Of a DNA stretch of 64,000 nt, positions 16,003 to 24,392 are shown in pieces. The stretch comes from Oscillospiraceae bacterium (GTDB lineage: Bacteria; Bacillota_A; Clostridia; Oscillospirales; Ruminococcaceae), in NCBI GenBank assembly GCA_004558145.1, contig SFDQ01000010.1, positions 55,286-119,285 of the forward strand. Reading direction: 5' to 3'. The notes below the pieces were generated by a model, which was not told the DNA's origin, searched no databases, and worked only from the letters and a program-made list of their open reading frames with translations. How positions within the stretch are numbered: the first letter of the stretch is position 1; each line of letters opens with the position of its first letter. Made by a program: the position numbers and the translations under genes.

Positions 16003-17286
16003 ATGAAACAACACTGGAAATTCTTTGCCAGCGCTGCCGCCGCGCTGGTGTGGCTGTGGGTGTCGGCGGCGCTGGCGGTGCCCTGGGTGCGGGGGGCCGC
16101 GCTCCATCTGCCCTTCGCCTATGTGGTGTTCGTGGTAGCGGGGGTGGCGCTGCTGCCCGCCTACCTGATGGGGGCGATGTTCCTGTCGAACCTCTTGCAC
16201 CGCAAACTGCCGCCCCGCTTTCACCCCGGCTGCCGCCCGGTGAGCGTCATCGTCTGCGCCCGCAACGAGGAAAAGGGCATCTACGGCACCATCGGCAGCA
16301 TCGCTCGGCAGGAATACGACGGGCGGGTGACCATCCTCTGCGTGGACAACGGCTCCACCGACGGCACCCTGGCCGAGATGCGCCGGGCGGCGGCGGACTT
16401 TTCCCGCCCGGGGCGCATCATCCGCCTTTACGGCTGCTGCGAGCCGGGCAAGGCCCGGGCGCTGAACGAGGGCCTGCGGCACGTGCGGGACGAATACTTC
16501 GTCACGGTGGACGCGGACACCCGGCTGGAAACGAGCGCCCTTTCGGCCATCGTGGGGCGCATCGCCGCCACCGGCGCGGGGTGCGTGGCGGGCAACCTGG
16601 TCAGCGCCGGGGCCCGCACCTGGGTGCAGAAGATGCAGTTCTGGGACTACTTCGTCAGCATCGCCGCCATCAAGCGCTACCAGGGCAGCTACGGCGCGAC
16701 CCTGGTGGCCCAGGGGGCCTTCAGCGCCTACGAGACCGCGGCGGTGCGGGCGGCGGGCGGCTGGACCGACGGCGCGGGGGAGGACATCGTGCTCACCTAC
16801 CGGCTCCTTGCGGCGGGGCGGCGCTCGCTCTACGAGCCCCGGGCGGTAGGCTTCACCGACGTGCCCGCCACCCTGGGGGCGCTTGCCCGCCAGCGCAGCC
16901 GCTGGGCCCGCGGCATGTTCGAGGGGCTGGCGGCGGTGAAGCCCTGGAGCCAGCCGGACGCCTTCGCCGGGTATTTTGAGACGCTGAACCTCTCCATCGT
17001 ATGGCTGGACCTTGCCTACATCTTCGGCTTTGTGCCGGGGGTGGCGCTGGCGTTGCTGGGCATGCCCTGGCTGGCGGGCTGGCTCACCCTGCTGGTGCTG
17101 CCGCTGATGCTCATCGGCACGGCCAGTGTCTGCCGCTTCCAGCGCCGTCTGCCGGAGATGGAGGCGAAGGGCAGCGCCTGGGGCTTTTTGCTCTTTGTGC
17201 TGGTGTTCCAGGTGGTGCAGTCCGCCTGCTCGCTGTGGGGCTACGCCGCGGCGCTCACCCGCCGGGGCATCGACTGGAAACGGTGA
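16003..17286 (+). CDS. Membrane GT2 glycosyltransferase (poly-N-acetylglucosamine synthase-like)
   Basis: 427 residues. Two N-terminal membrane segments precede a GT2 domain with ARNEE, DNGSTD, the DAD metal motif (Asp170, Asp172), GED (Glu260, Asp261) and QRSRW (297-301). Further C-terminal helices follow. The DxD, ED and QxxRW set marks a processive polysaccharide synthase of the IcaA/PgaC/hyaluronan type. I chose ATG 16003 because GGGAGG lies just before it. A polysaccharide deacetylase follows after 14 bases, which supports a partly de-N-acetylated exopolysaccharide. The polymer itself is inferred. Confidence 0.85.
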   Translation: MKQHWKFFASAAAALVWLWVSAALAVPWVRGAALHLPFAYVVFVVAGVALLPAYLMGAMFLSNLLHRKLPPRFHPGCRPVSVIVCARNEEKGIYGTIGSIARQEYDGRVTILCVDNGSTDGTLAEMRRAAADFSRPGRIIRLYGCCEPGKARALNEGLRHVRDEYFVTVDADTRLETSALSAIVGRIAATGAGCVAGNLVSAGARTWVQKMQFWDYFVSIAAIKRYQGSYGATLVAQGAFSAYETAAVRAAGGWTDGAGEDIVLTYRLLAAGRRSLYEPRAVGFTDVPATLGALARQRSRWARGMFEGLAAVKPWSQPDAFAGYFETLNLSIVWLDLAYIFGFVPGVALALLGMPWLAGWLTLLVLPLMLIGTASVCRFQRRLPEMEAKGSAWGFLLFVLVFQVVQSACSLWGYAAALTRRGIDWKR

Positions 17287-17300
17287 GGGGAGGCGGACGC

Positions 17301-18134
17301 ATGAAAGGAAAAAAAGGGGGCCTTGGGGCCTTTTGCTATCTGGCGGTGTTCGCCATGGCGCTGCTGGCGCTGCCCGCCCTGCTCTGGTTTTGCCGCCGGG
17401 GGGCGGGGGAGGAGGTGACGCTGCCGGTGGTGATGTACCACCGGGTGTGCGAAAACGAAGAGGATGTGGACGAATACACCGTGAGCGCCGCCGGGCTGGA
17501 GAAGGACCTGGAAGCCCTGCTGGCGGCGGGCTACACGCCGGTACGCCTCTCGCAGGTGCTGGACTACGCCCAAGAAGGCGGGCCGCTGCCCCGCAGGCCG
17601 GTGCTGCTGGTGTTTGACGACGGGGACGCCAGTTTTGCCCACTGGGCGATGCCGGTGCTGAAAAAATACGACGTGCCGGCGGTGGTGTCGGTGATCGGGG
17701 ACGCGGCCGCCGGGGCCCAGGGCCAGGCCGGGGAACACCTGACCTGGAGCCAGCTGGCGGCGCTGGAAGAGACGGGCCTTGTGGAGCTGCAAAGCCACTC
17801 CGCCTCGCTGCACACCTACGCCCGGCCGGGGGTGAAGCGCCTGCCCGGCGAGAGCGAACAGGACCACGCGGCCCTGCTGGCGGCGGACGCGGCAAGGATG
17901 CAGGCCATGGCGGACGAGGCGGGGGCGGCGCTGCTGCCCGCCTTCGCCTACCCCTACGGCGCGCTGGATGCGAACGCGGAAGCGGCGCTGAAGGCGGCGG
18001 GCATGCAGGCCACCATGACCAGCGAGGAGCACTCCAACATGCTCACCCGCTCGCCGGAATGCCTCTTCGGGCTGGGGCGCTTCGAGCGCACCGGCTTTAT
18101 GACCACGGCGCAGCTTTTGGCAAAACTGAAATGA
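17301..18134 (+). CDS. Membrane-anchored polysaccharide deacetylase
   Basis: 277 residues. An N-terminal membrane anchor (about 10-28) is followed by a NodB-type domain. Landmarks are VVMYHRV, FDDGD (metal and catalytic Asp), QSHSASLH (the two metal His) and AFAYPYG. It would remove N-acetyl groups from a polymer on the outer face of the membrane. The start ATG 17301 follows GGGGAGG. It is cotranscribed with the GT2 gene, as in ica/pga-like clusters. The usual FDDGY reads FDDGD here, a minor change away from the catalytic residues. Confidence 0.88.
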   Translation: MKGKKGGLGAFCYLAVFAMALLALPALLWFCRRGAGEEVTLPVVMYHRVCENEEDVDEYTVSAAGLEKDLEALLAAGYTPVRLSQVLDYAQEGGPLPRRPVLLVFDDGDASFAHWAMPVLKKYDVPAVVSVIGDAAAGAQGQAGEHLTWSQLAALEETGLVELQSHSASLHTYARPGVKRLPGESEQDHAALLAADAARMQAMADEAGAALLPAFAYPYGALDANAEAALKAAGMQATMTSEEHSNMLTRSPECLFGLGRFERTGFMTTAQLLAKLK

Positions 18135-18135
18135 A

Positions 18136-18169
18136 AAAAGGCCCCGGGACAAATGTCCCGGGGCCTTTT
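18136..18169. terminator. Bidirectional terminator
   Basis: A 15-bp perfect stem (18136-18150 with 18155-18169), an AAAT loop, A4 and T4 flanks. It separates the deacetylase from the convergent pyrophosphatase gene. Confidence 0.88.
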
Positions 18170-18185
18170 GGCGCTTGAAAGAGAT

Positions 18186-20288
18186 TTACAGCAGATGCAC
18201 CGCCACGATCAGGCCGGCGAACACGATGGAGACCATGCTGGTCAGCTTGATGAGGATGTTGATGGCGGGGCCGGAGGTGTCCTTGAAGGGGTCGCCCACG
18301 GTGTCGCCCACCACGGCGGCCTTGTGGCAGTCGCTGCCCTTGCCGCCGTGCTGGCCGCTCTCGATGTACTTCTTGGCGTTGTCCCACGCGCCGCCGGAGT
18401 TGGCCATCATCACGGCCAGCACGAAGCCGGTGACGGTGGTGCCGGCCAGCAGGCCCGCCACGCCGTTCACGCCCAGGATGAGGCCCACCACAACGGGCAC
18501 GATCACCGCGATGAGGGCGGGGGCCAGCATCAGCTTCTGGGCGCTGCGGGTGCACATGTCCACGCAGCGGGCGTAGTCAGGCTCCGCCTTACCTTCCATC
18601 AGGCCGGTGATGGTGGAGAACTGACGGCGCACCTCCACCACAATGCTCTGGGCCGCCTTGCCCACCGCGTCCATGGTCAGCGCCGCGAACAGGAAGGGCA
18701 GCATGCCGCCGATGAACAGACCGATGAGGGTGGTGGGGTTGGTGATGGTCAGATCCAGGGCCATGTCCGGCTTGATCTGATGCACCTTGTCGATGTAGCT
18801 GGCGATGAGGGCCAGGGCGGTGAGGGCCGCACTGCCGATGGCAAAGCCCTTGCCGGTGGCGGCGGTGGTGTTGCCCAAGCTGTCCAGCGCGTCGGTGCGC
18901 TGACGCACCTCGGCGGGCATGTGGGTCATCTCGGCGATGCCGCCGGCGTTGTCGGCGATGGGGCCGTAGGCGTCGGTGGCCAGGGTGATGCCCAGGGTGC
19001 TGAGCATGCCCACGGCGCTCACGCCAACGCCGTAAAGGCCCATGTTGAAGTCGGACGCGCCGCCGGCGCAGAAGTAGCTCAGCAGAACGCTCACGCCCAC
19101 AATGACCACGGGGGCCACGGTGCTCAGCATGCCCAGGGACAGGCCGCTGATGATGACGGTGGCGCTGCCGGTCTCGCTGGAGGCGCTCAGGCGCTGGGTG
19201 GGCTTGTAGGTGTCAGAGGTGTAGTACTCGGTGATGGCGCCGATGGCAACGCCCGCCACCAGACCGCTGATGACCGCGATGAACACGCCGGTGGCGTGCT
19301 CGGCGGGCAGCAGCCAGTGCACCGCGAACCAGGCGCACACCGCGATGAGGGCGCTGGCGATGTAGGTGCCGGTGCGCAGGGCGGTGAGCAGGTTTTTCTG
19401 GCTGGCGCCCTCCTTGGTCTTGACGAAGAAGCTGCCCACGATGGAGCACAGAACGCCCAGCGCCGCCAGCAGCATGGGCACGCTGACGCCGTTCACGCCG
19501 TAGCCTGCGGCCACGGCCAGGGCGCTGGTGGAGACGATGGAGCTGACATAGCTCTCATACAGGTCGGCGCCCATGCCGGCCACGTCGCCCACGTTGTCGC
19601 CCACGTTGTCGGCGATGACGGCGGGGTTGCGGGGGTCATCCTCGGGGATGCCCGCCTCCACCTTGCCCACCAGGTCGGCGCCCACGTCGGCGGCCTTGGT
19701 GAAGATGCCGCCGCCCACACGGGCGAACAGGGCCATGCTGGACGCGCCCATGCCGAAGGTGAGCATGTTGGAGGTGATGTTCTGGATCAGCAGCTCGGTG
19801 GAGGCCACCGGGTCAACGGTGGTGTACCAGAAGCGCAGGAAGAAATACCAGAACGACAGGTCCAGAAGACCCAGGCCCACCACGGTGAAGCCCATGACGC
19901 TGCCCGCCGAGAAGGCCACCCGCAGGCCGCGGTTCAGGCTTTCGGAGGCGGCGTTGGCGGTGCGGCAGTTGGCCATGGTGGCCGTTTTCATGCCGATGAA
20001 GCCCGCCAGACCGCTGAAGAAGCCGCCGGTGACGAAGGCGAAGGGAGTGAAATAGCTCAAAAAGCCCATGGCGGCCATGGCCAGCAGGATGCAGAAGACC
20101 ACCACGAAGAAGACGGCCACGCCCTTGTACTGCCGCTTCAGATAGGCGGTGGCGCCGCTGCTCACCGCATTGGAGATCTTCTCCATCTGCGGCGTTCCCA
20201 CGGGCTGGCCCTTCACCCGCCGGAACATGGTGGCGGCAAAGCCCAGCGCAATCACTGCGCCCGCCGCCACAAGGAACATCGCGTTCAT
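18186..20288 (-). CDS. hppA: K+-stimulated membrane-bound pyrophosphatase (ion pump)
   Basis: 700 residues with about 15-16 transmembrane helices. It couples hydrolysis of pyrophosphate to export of H+ or Na+. The active-site region is intact: DVGADLVGKVEAGIPEDDPR, then NPAVIADNVGDNVGDVAG. In the K+ site the sequence reads GNTTAATGKG; alanine at the position where K+-independent enzymes carry lysine indicates the K+-dependent class. I cannot tell H+ from Na+ transport by eye. The start is ATG 20288, with GGAGGG 10 bases before it. A promoter and a leader hairpin lie upstream. Confidence 0.95.
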   Translation of the reverse strand: MNAMFLVAAGAVIALGFAATMFRRVKGQPVGTPQMEKISNAVSSGATAYLKRQYKGVAVFFVVVFCILLAMAAMGFLSYFTPFAFVTGGFFSGLAGFIGMKTATMANCRTANAASESLNRGLRVAFSAGSVMGFTVVGLGLLDLSFWYFFLRFWYTTVDPVASTELLIQNITSNMLTFGMGASSMALFARVGGGIFTKAADVGADLVGKVEAGIPEDDPRNPAVIADNVGDNVGDVAGMGADLYESYVSSIVSTSALAVAAGYGVNGVSVPMLLAALGVLCSIVGSFFVKTKEGASQKNLLTALRTGTYIASALIAVCAWFAVHWLLPAEHATGVFIAVISGLVAGVAIGAITEYYTSDTYKPTQRLSASSETGSATVIISGLSLGMLSTVAPVVIVGVSVLLSYFCAGGASDFNMGLYGVGVSAVGMLSTLGITLATDAYGPIADNAGGIAEMTHMPAEVRQRTDALDSLGNTTAATGKGFAIGSAALTALALIASYIDKVHQIKPDMALDLTITNPTTLIGLFIGGMLPFLFAALTMDAVGKAAQSIVVEVRRQFSTITGLMEGKAEPDYARCVDMCTRSAQKLMLAPALIAVIVPVVVGLILGVNGVAGLLAGTTVTGFVLAVMMANSGGAWDNAKKYIESGQHGGKGSDCHKAAVVGDTVGDPFKDTSGPAINILIKLTSMVSIVFAGLIVAVHLL

Positions 20289-20333
20289 AAAAATGAGACC
20301 CTCCTTTAGATTTTTGGCGTCCCGGTGTAAAAC

Positions 20334-20358
20334 AGCCTGCCGCATTCCGCGGCAGGCT
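20334..20358 (-). promoter_or_regulatory. Leader hairpin of hppA
   Basis: A 10-bp perfect stem (20334-20343 with 20349-20358) with a 5-base loop. Read on the minus strand it is followed by TGTTTTAC, so it could be a weak attenuator. Confidence 0.5.
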
Positions 20359-20385
20359 ACCGGACGACGCACTGTTTGCTGCTTC

Positions 20386-20414
20386 ATTATATCCTGTTTT
20401 TTCACAAAGAGCAA
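20386..20414 (-). promoter_or_regulatory. Promoter of hppA
   Basis: On the minus strand: TTGCTC, a 17-base spacer, then a perfect TATAAT. Confidence 0.7.
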
Positions 20415-20480
20415 GAGAATTTGCAAAATCCGCGCCAAATTTTGTCAATTTGGTCATTCTCTCCTTCGCCGCCACGGTCT

Positions 20481-20518
20481 TTGTTCCGTCATAATTCCGT
20501 GGTATAATATGGTATAAT
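20481..20518 (+). promoter_or_regulatory. Promoter of the patatin gene with tandem -10 boxes
   Basis: TTGTTC (20481-20486), a 16-base spacer and TATAAT (20503-20508). A second GGTATAATA copy follows at 20511, ten bases later. Confidence 0.6.
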
Positions 20519-20560
20519 AAAGAAACCACACGCGGCCCCCGGGCCGGAAAGGACGCTGGG

Positions 20561-21709
20561 ATGACAAAAGGTCTTGTGCTGGCCGGCGGCGGCGCCAAGG
20601 GCAGCTATCAGGTGGGGGTCTACAAGGCCCTGGACGAGCTGGACTGGCGCCCCGGCGTGATCGCGGGCACCTCGGTGGGGTGCCTGAACGGGGCGCTCTT
20701 CGCCCTGGACGACTGGGAGCTGGCCCAGGAGATGTGGCTGACCATCGGCGACGGGCAGGTGATGGAGCCGGCCCCGGACGGCCGCCCCGCCGACTGGGGC
20801 GACTTTTTGCAGGCGGCGGTGGAGCACGGCGGCATGGACGTGACCCCGCTGGAGGCCACCGTGCGCCGGGTGGTGGACGAAAAGGCCCTGCGGGCCTGCC
20901 CGGTGCGCTACGGCCTTGTGACGGTGCAGAAAAACACCCTGAGGCCCCTGAAGCTGACGCTGGAAGAGATACCCGAAGGCCGCCTCGCGGACTACATGCT
21001 GGCCTCGGCGGCCTGCTTCCCGGCCTTTCAGGCCCGCACCATCGACGGGGAGGAATACATCGACGGCGGCTGGTCCGACAACATGCCCCTGGGCCTTGCG
21101 GCCCGGATGGGCGCGGAGGAGCTGCTGGCGGTGGACGTGGACGGCGTGGGCGTGACCTTGCCCAACCTCACCGGCCTGCCCACCACCTGCGTGCGCAGCT
21201 ACTGGGACCTGGGGCCCATCCTGCGCTTTGAGCCCGCCACGGCGAAGCGGAACATCGCCCTGGGCTATCAGGACTGCTACCGGGCCTTCGGCCGCCTTGC
21301 GGGCACCGCCTACGCCCTGCGGGCGGGGGAGGACAAAAAGCTGGCCGAGCGGTTCGTGCGGCCCTATGCGCGGCTGCTGCGCTCGGCCATCAGCCGCAGC
21401 CCCTCGCTGGCGCTGACCGAGGGCGCGGCGCTGCGCCCCATGGAGCGCTGGTGCGCCACCGAGCAGGCCCGGGCGCTGGCCCCGCTGGAGCGGGCGGCCG
21501 AGCTGGCCGGGGTGGACCCGGTGGGCATTTACACCGCGGACGAGCTGTGCGACGCCTTTTTGCAAAAGAGCGACGGCGAGGCGGCCGCCCGCTTCTACCC
21601 GCTGCTGCGGCAGGAGGCGGGCTGGCGCCCGATGGAGGCGGCGGTGTCCGCCGCGGTGCCGGGCGAGTTTTTGACAGCGCTGGTGCGCTTTGTTCTCACC
21701 GAGCAGTAA
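20561..21709 (+). CDS. Patatin-like phospholipase
   Basis: 382 residues. The patatin domain fills the first 200 residues, with the oxyanion loop GGGAKG (about 9-14), the nucleophile elbow GTSVG (Ser near 43) and the Asp of the DGG motif in EYIDGGWSDN. These give the Ser-Asp dyad of a lipid acyl hydrolase. The C-terminal 150 residues are helical and not recognised. There is no signal peptide, so it probably acts on inner-leaflet or intracellular lipids. A divergent Enzyme I gene follows after about 40 bases. Confidence 0.9.
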   Translation: MTKGLVLAGGGAKGSYQVGVYKALDELDWRPGVIAGTSVGCLNGALFALDDWELAQEMWLTIGDGQVMEPAPDGRPADWGDFLQAAVEHGGMDVTPLEATVRRVVDEKALRACPVRYGLVTVQKNTLRPLKLTLEEIPEGRLADYMLASAACFPAFQARTIDGEEYIDGGWSDNMPLGLAARMGAEELLAVDVDGVGVTLPNLTGLPTTCVRSYWDLGPILRFEPATAKRNIALGYQDCYRAFGRLAGTAYALRAGEDKKLAERFVRPYARLLRSAISRSPSLALTEGAALRPMERWCATEQARALAPLERAAELAGVDPVGIYTADELCDAFLQKSDGEAAARFYPLLRQEAGWRPMEAAVSAAVPGEFLTALVRFVLTEQ

Positions 21710-21751
21710 GGCCGTTTTTCACAGGGCCTTCGTTGGAAAGGGGGAGCATCC

Positions 21752-23377
21752 ATGCAGATGTATCAGGGCGCGACGGCCTCGCCGGGTCTGGTGATGGGAC
21801 CCGTGCGGCGGCTGCAGCACAGCGGGCCGGGCCTGGAACGGGTGGTGCAGACCCCCGGCCGGGAACAGGCCCTGCTGAACGCGGCGGTGGTGCTGGCGAA
21901 GGACGAGCTTCGCCTTCTGGAAGAGGCCGCCGTGGGCACCGACAAGGACATCTTTCTGTTCCAGCAGGTGATGCTGGACGACCCCGGCCTCAACCGGGAG
22001 ATCGCCTCCTACATCGCCGCCGGCGCGGGGGCGGCCCCCGCGGTGGAGCGGGCGGCCCAGCTGTACGCCGGGCGCATCGAGGCCGCCGACGACGACTACA
22101 TACGCCAGCGGGCGATGGACGTGCTGGACGCCTGCCGCCGGGTGGTGAACATCCTGGACGGGCGGCCCCGCACCCCCCTGCGGCTGGAAACGCCCTCCAT
22201 CCTGGTGAGCGAATACATCTATCCCAGCGACATCGTCTCCATCGGTCGGGGCATGCTGCTGGGGGTGGCCTGCGCCGAAGGCAGCGAGCAGAGCCACGCC
22301 TCCATCATCGCCCGCACCATGGGCATCCCCGCGGTGGTGCAGCTGGGGGCGGGCTTTTTGAGCCAGAACTGCGCCGCCGGCGCGGTGCTGGACGCGGACA
22401 ACGGCCGCCTCATCCTGGAGCCGGACGAGGCCGTGCGCAAGGACGCCCAGCGGCGCATCGTGGGCGCTTCCATCCTGAAAAAACGGCTGGCGGCCCTGGG
22501 CGCGGCGGGGCCCTGCCGCACCAAGGACGGCGCCCATGTGGCCCTGATGGCCAGCTGCTCCGGCCCCGAGGACGTGGAGCTGGCCATGCAGGCGGGCGCC
22601 GAGGGCGTGGGCCTTCTGCGCAGCGAGTTCTCCATCATGGCGGGGCGCATCCCCAGCGAGGAGGAGCAGTACTATTTCTACCTCAGCTGCCTGCAGGCCG
22701 CGGGCGGCAAGCCGGTGACGGTGCGCACCTTCGACATCGGCGCGGACAAGAGCGTGCCCGGCCTCACCGAGGATTCCCCCAACCCCGCCCTGGGCATGCG
22801 GGGCCTGCGGATGAGCCTGGCCCACCCCCAGATGTTCGAAGAGCAGCTGTGCGCGCTGCTGCGGGCGGGGGCCCGGGGGCCGCTGCGGGTGGCCATCCCC
22901 ATGGTCTCCTGCCCGGAGGACTGGCAGCGGGCCATGCATCATGTGGAAAAGGCCCGCCGCACCCTGCGCCGGCGGGGCGTTGTGTTCAACGAGGAGATGG
23001 AGTTCGGCTGCATGGTGGAGACCCCCAGCGCCGCCCTGCTGGCGGGGGACATCCTGGCCGCCGGGTGCCGTTTTCTGGTGGTGGGCACCAACGACCTGGT
23101 GCAGTACACCTACGCCGCCGACCGGCTGGACGGCCGCTTCTCCGACTTTTTCAGCGCCCGCAGCCCGGCGGTGCACCGGCTGGTGGGCATGGTCCTCGAG
23201 GCGGCGGCCGGCACGGGCGCGCCGGTGTGCATCTGCGGGGTGCACGCGGGCAGCCCCAACCAGGTGGTGCGCTATGCCCGGCAGGGCGTGCGCTGCTTTT
23301 CCACCGAGGCGGCCAGCCTGCTGCAGGTGAAGGCCCGCCTGCTGGAGGAGGACCTGACCGCCCCCGAAACGGACTGA
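21752..23377 (+). CDS. Divergent Enzyme I paralogue (PEP-protein phosphotransferase)
   Basis: 541 residues, colinear with PtsI: an N-terminal HPr-binding domain, a phospho-His domain with EQSHASIIAR (His182) and a PEP-binding barrel with GTNDLVQYTYAADR and ICGVHAG (Cys495). The phosphorylatable His and the C-terminal Cys are kept. Several usually fixed positions differ from the canonical copy at 27724: GGATSH becomes GSEQSH, TLDVGGDK becomes TFDIGADK and CGEAAAD becomes CGVHAGS. It has no adjacent HPr and lies 260 bases before the fructose cluster, separated by a terminator. It may feed another HPr or act as a regulatory paralogue. Confidence 0.85.
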   Translation: MQMYQGATASPGLVMGPVRRLQHSGPGLERVVQTPGREQALLNAAVVLAKDELRLLEEAAVGTDKDIFLFQQVMLDDPGLNREIASYIAAGAGAAPAVERAAQLYAGRIEAADDDYIRQRAMDVLDACRRVVNILDGRPRTPLRLETPSILVSEYIYPSDIVSIGRGMLLGVACAEGSEQSHASIIARTMGIPAVVQLGAGFLSQNCAAGAVLDADNGRLILEPDEAVRKDAQRRIVGASILKKRLAALGAAGPCRTKDGAHVALMASCSGPEDVELAMQAGAEGVGLLRSEFSIMAGRIPSEEEQYYFYLSCLQAAGGKPVTVRTFDIGADKSVPGLTEDSPNPALGMRGLRMSLAHPQMFEEQLCALLRAGARGPLRVAIPMVSCPEDWQRAMHHVEKARRTLRRRGVVFNEEMEFGCMVETPSAALLAGDILAAGCRFLVVGTNDLVQYTYAADRLDGRFSDFFSARSPAVHRLVGMVLEAAAGTGAPVCICGVHAGSPNQVVRYARQGVRCFSTEAASLLQVKARLLEEDLTAPETD

Positions 23378-23397
23378 CCCCACCCATCAAACCTTCC

Positions 23398-23430
23398 GGT
23401 CCCGGCACATTCCGTGCCGGGACCTTTTTT
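23398..23430 (+). terminator. Terminator after the Enzyme I paralogue
   Basis: An 11-bp perfect stem (23398-23408 with 23414-23424), an ATTCC loop and T6. Confidence 0.9.
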
Positions 23431-23580
23431 GCGTTCTATTGTGCGCGAACGTGCGCGTTTTTTGACGGATTTCGCTTTTAAAAGGGGAAATCTGCCCCTA
23501 TTTCGGGAGAAATCAGTCAAAACTGTGCACTGTAACCAAAATGCGCCGCCAAATTTGTGCGGCCTTGTGAATGAATTTGC

Positions 23581-23609
23581 TTGATTTTGATTATTTGCCG
23601 TGGTATAGT
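23581..23609 (+). promoter_or_regulatory. Promoter of the fructose operon
   Basis: TTGATT (23581-23586), a 17-base spacer and TATAGT (23604-23609). The region is unusually AT-rich for this genome. Confidence 0.6.
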
Positions 23610-23636
23610 GAAGGCAGAAGAAAGGAAGTGAGGGGA

Positions 23637-24392
23637 ATGCTGGCAGAAGAGCGGTTCGCGGCCATCCAGGAGCTGCTGCACAAAAAGCGGGCGGCCACCG
23701 TCACCGAGCTGGCCCAGGCGCTGGACGCATCCGAGTCCACCATCCGGCGGGATCTGATACTCCTGGCCGGGCAGGGCAAACTAAACAAAGTACACGGCGG
23801 CGCGGTGGCCCGGGAAGAGGCCTTCGACTCCGGCGAAGCGGCCATGAGCGCCAAGGAGCAGCTGAACGTGGCCGAAAAGCAGGCCATCGCCCGCTATGCG
23901 GCAAAGCAGATCCAGCCGGACGACGTGGTCTTTCTGGACGCGGGCAGCACCACTCTGATGATGCTGGACTTCCTGCAGCCGGGGGGCGCGGTGATCGTGA
24001 CCAACGGCGTGATGCACGCCCAGAAGCTGGTGCAGAAGGGCTTCAAGGCCTATGTGCTGGGGGGCATGCTCAAGCCGGGCACCGAGGCCATCGTGGGCGC
24101 CGCGGCGGTGCAGGGCCTTTCCCGCTACAACTTCACCAAAGCCTTCCTTGGGGTGAACGGCATCGCCCTGAGCCAGGGCTACACCACCCCCGACCCGGAG
24201 GAGGCGCTGGTGAAATCCACCGCCATGGACCAGGCCTATGTGAGCTACATCCTGGCGGACGCTTCCAAGTTCGGCCGCGTTTCGGCGGTGACGGTGGCTC
24301 CCCTTGAGCGGGGCTGCATCATCACCGACCGCCTGCCGGACAAAGTTTACGCAAAACATGCCATCATCAAGGAGGTCGAACCTGACCAATGA
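23637..24392 (+). CDS. DeoR-family regulator of the fructose operon
   Basis: 251 residues. The N-terminal helix-turn-helix (MLAEERFAAIQELL...VTELAQAL...STIRRDL) is typical of DeoR proteins. The C-terminal DeoRC sugar-phosphate sensor includes DAGSTT and the GYTTPDPEEALVK segment seen in FruR-like members. The start ATG 23637 follows GGAAGTGAGGGGA; an upstream in-frame extension begins in the promoter. It overlaps fruK by four bases, so it is the first gene of the operon and probably represses it until fructose-1-phosphate appears. Confidence 0.92.
   Translation: MLAEERFAAIQELLHKKRAATVTELAQALDASESTIRRDLILLAGQGKLNKVHGGAVAREEAFDSGEAAMSAKEQLNVAEKQAIARYAAKQIQPDDVVFLDAGSTTLMMLDFLQPGGAVIVTNGVMHAQKLVQKGFKAYVLGGMLKPGTEAIVGAAAVQGLSRYNFTKAFLGVNGIALSQGYTTPDPEEALVKSTAMDQAYVSYILADASKFGRVSAVTVAPLERGCIITDRLPDKVYAKHAIIKEVEPDQ

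Noticed and set aside
18153..20309. A 718-codon open frame on the plus strand
   Set aside because: Antisense to hppA and low in complexity (His/Gly/Asp/Ala). hppA has the complete active-site motifs and a proper start.
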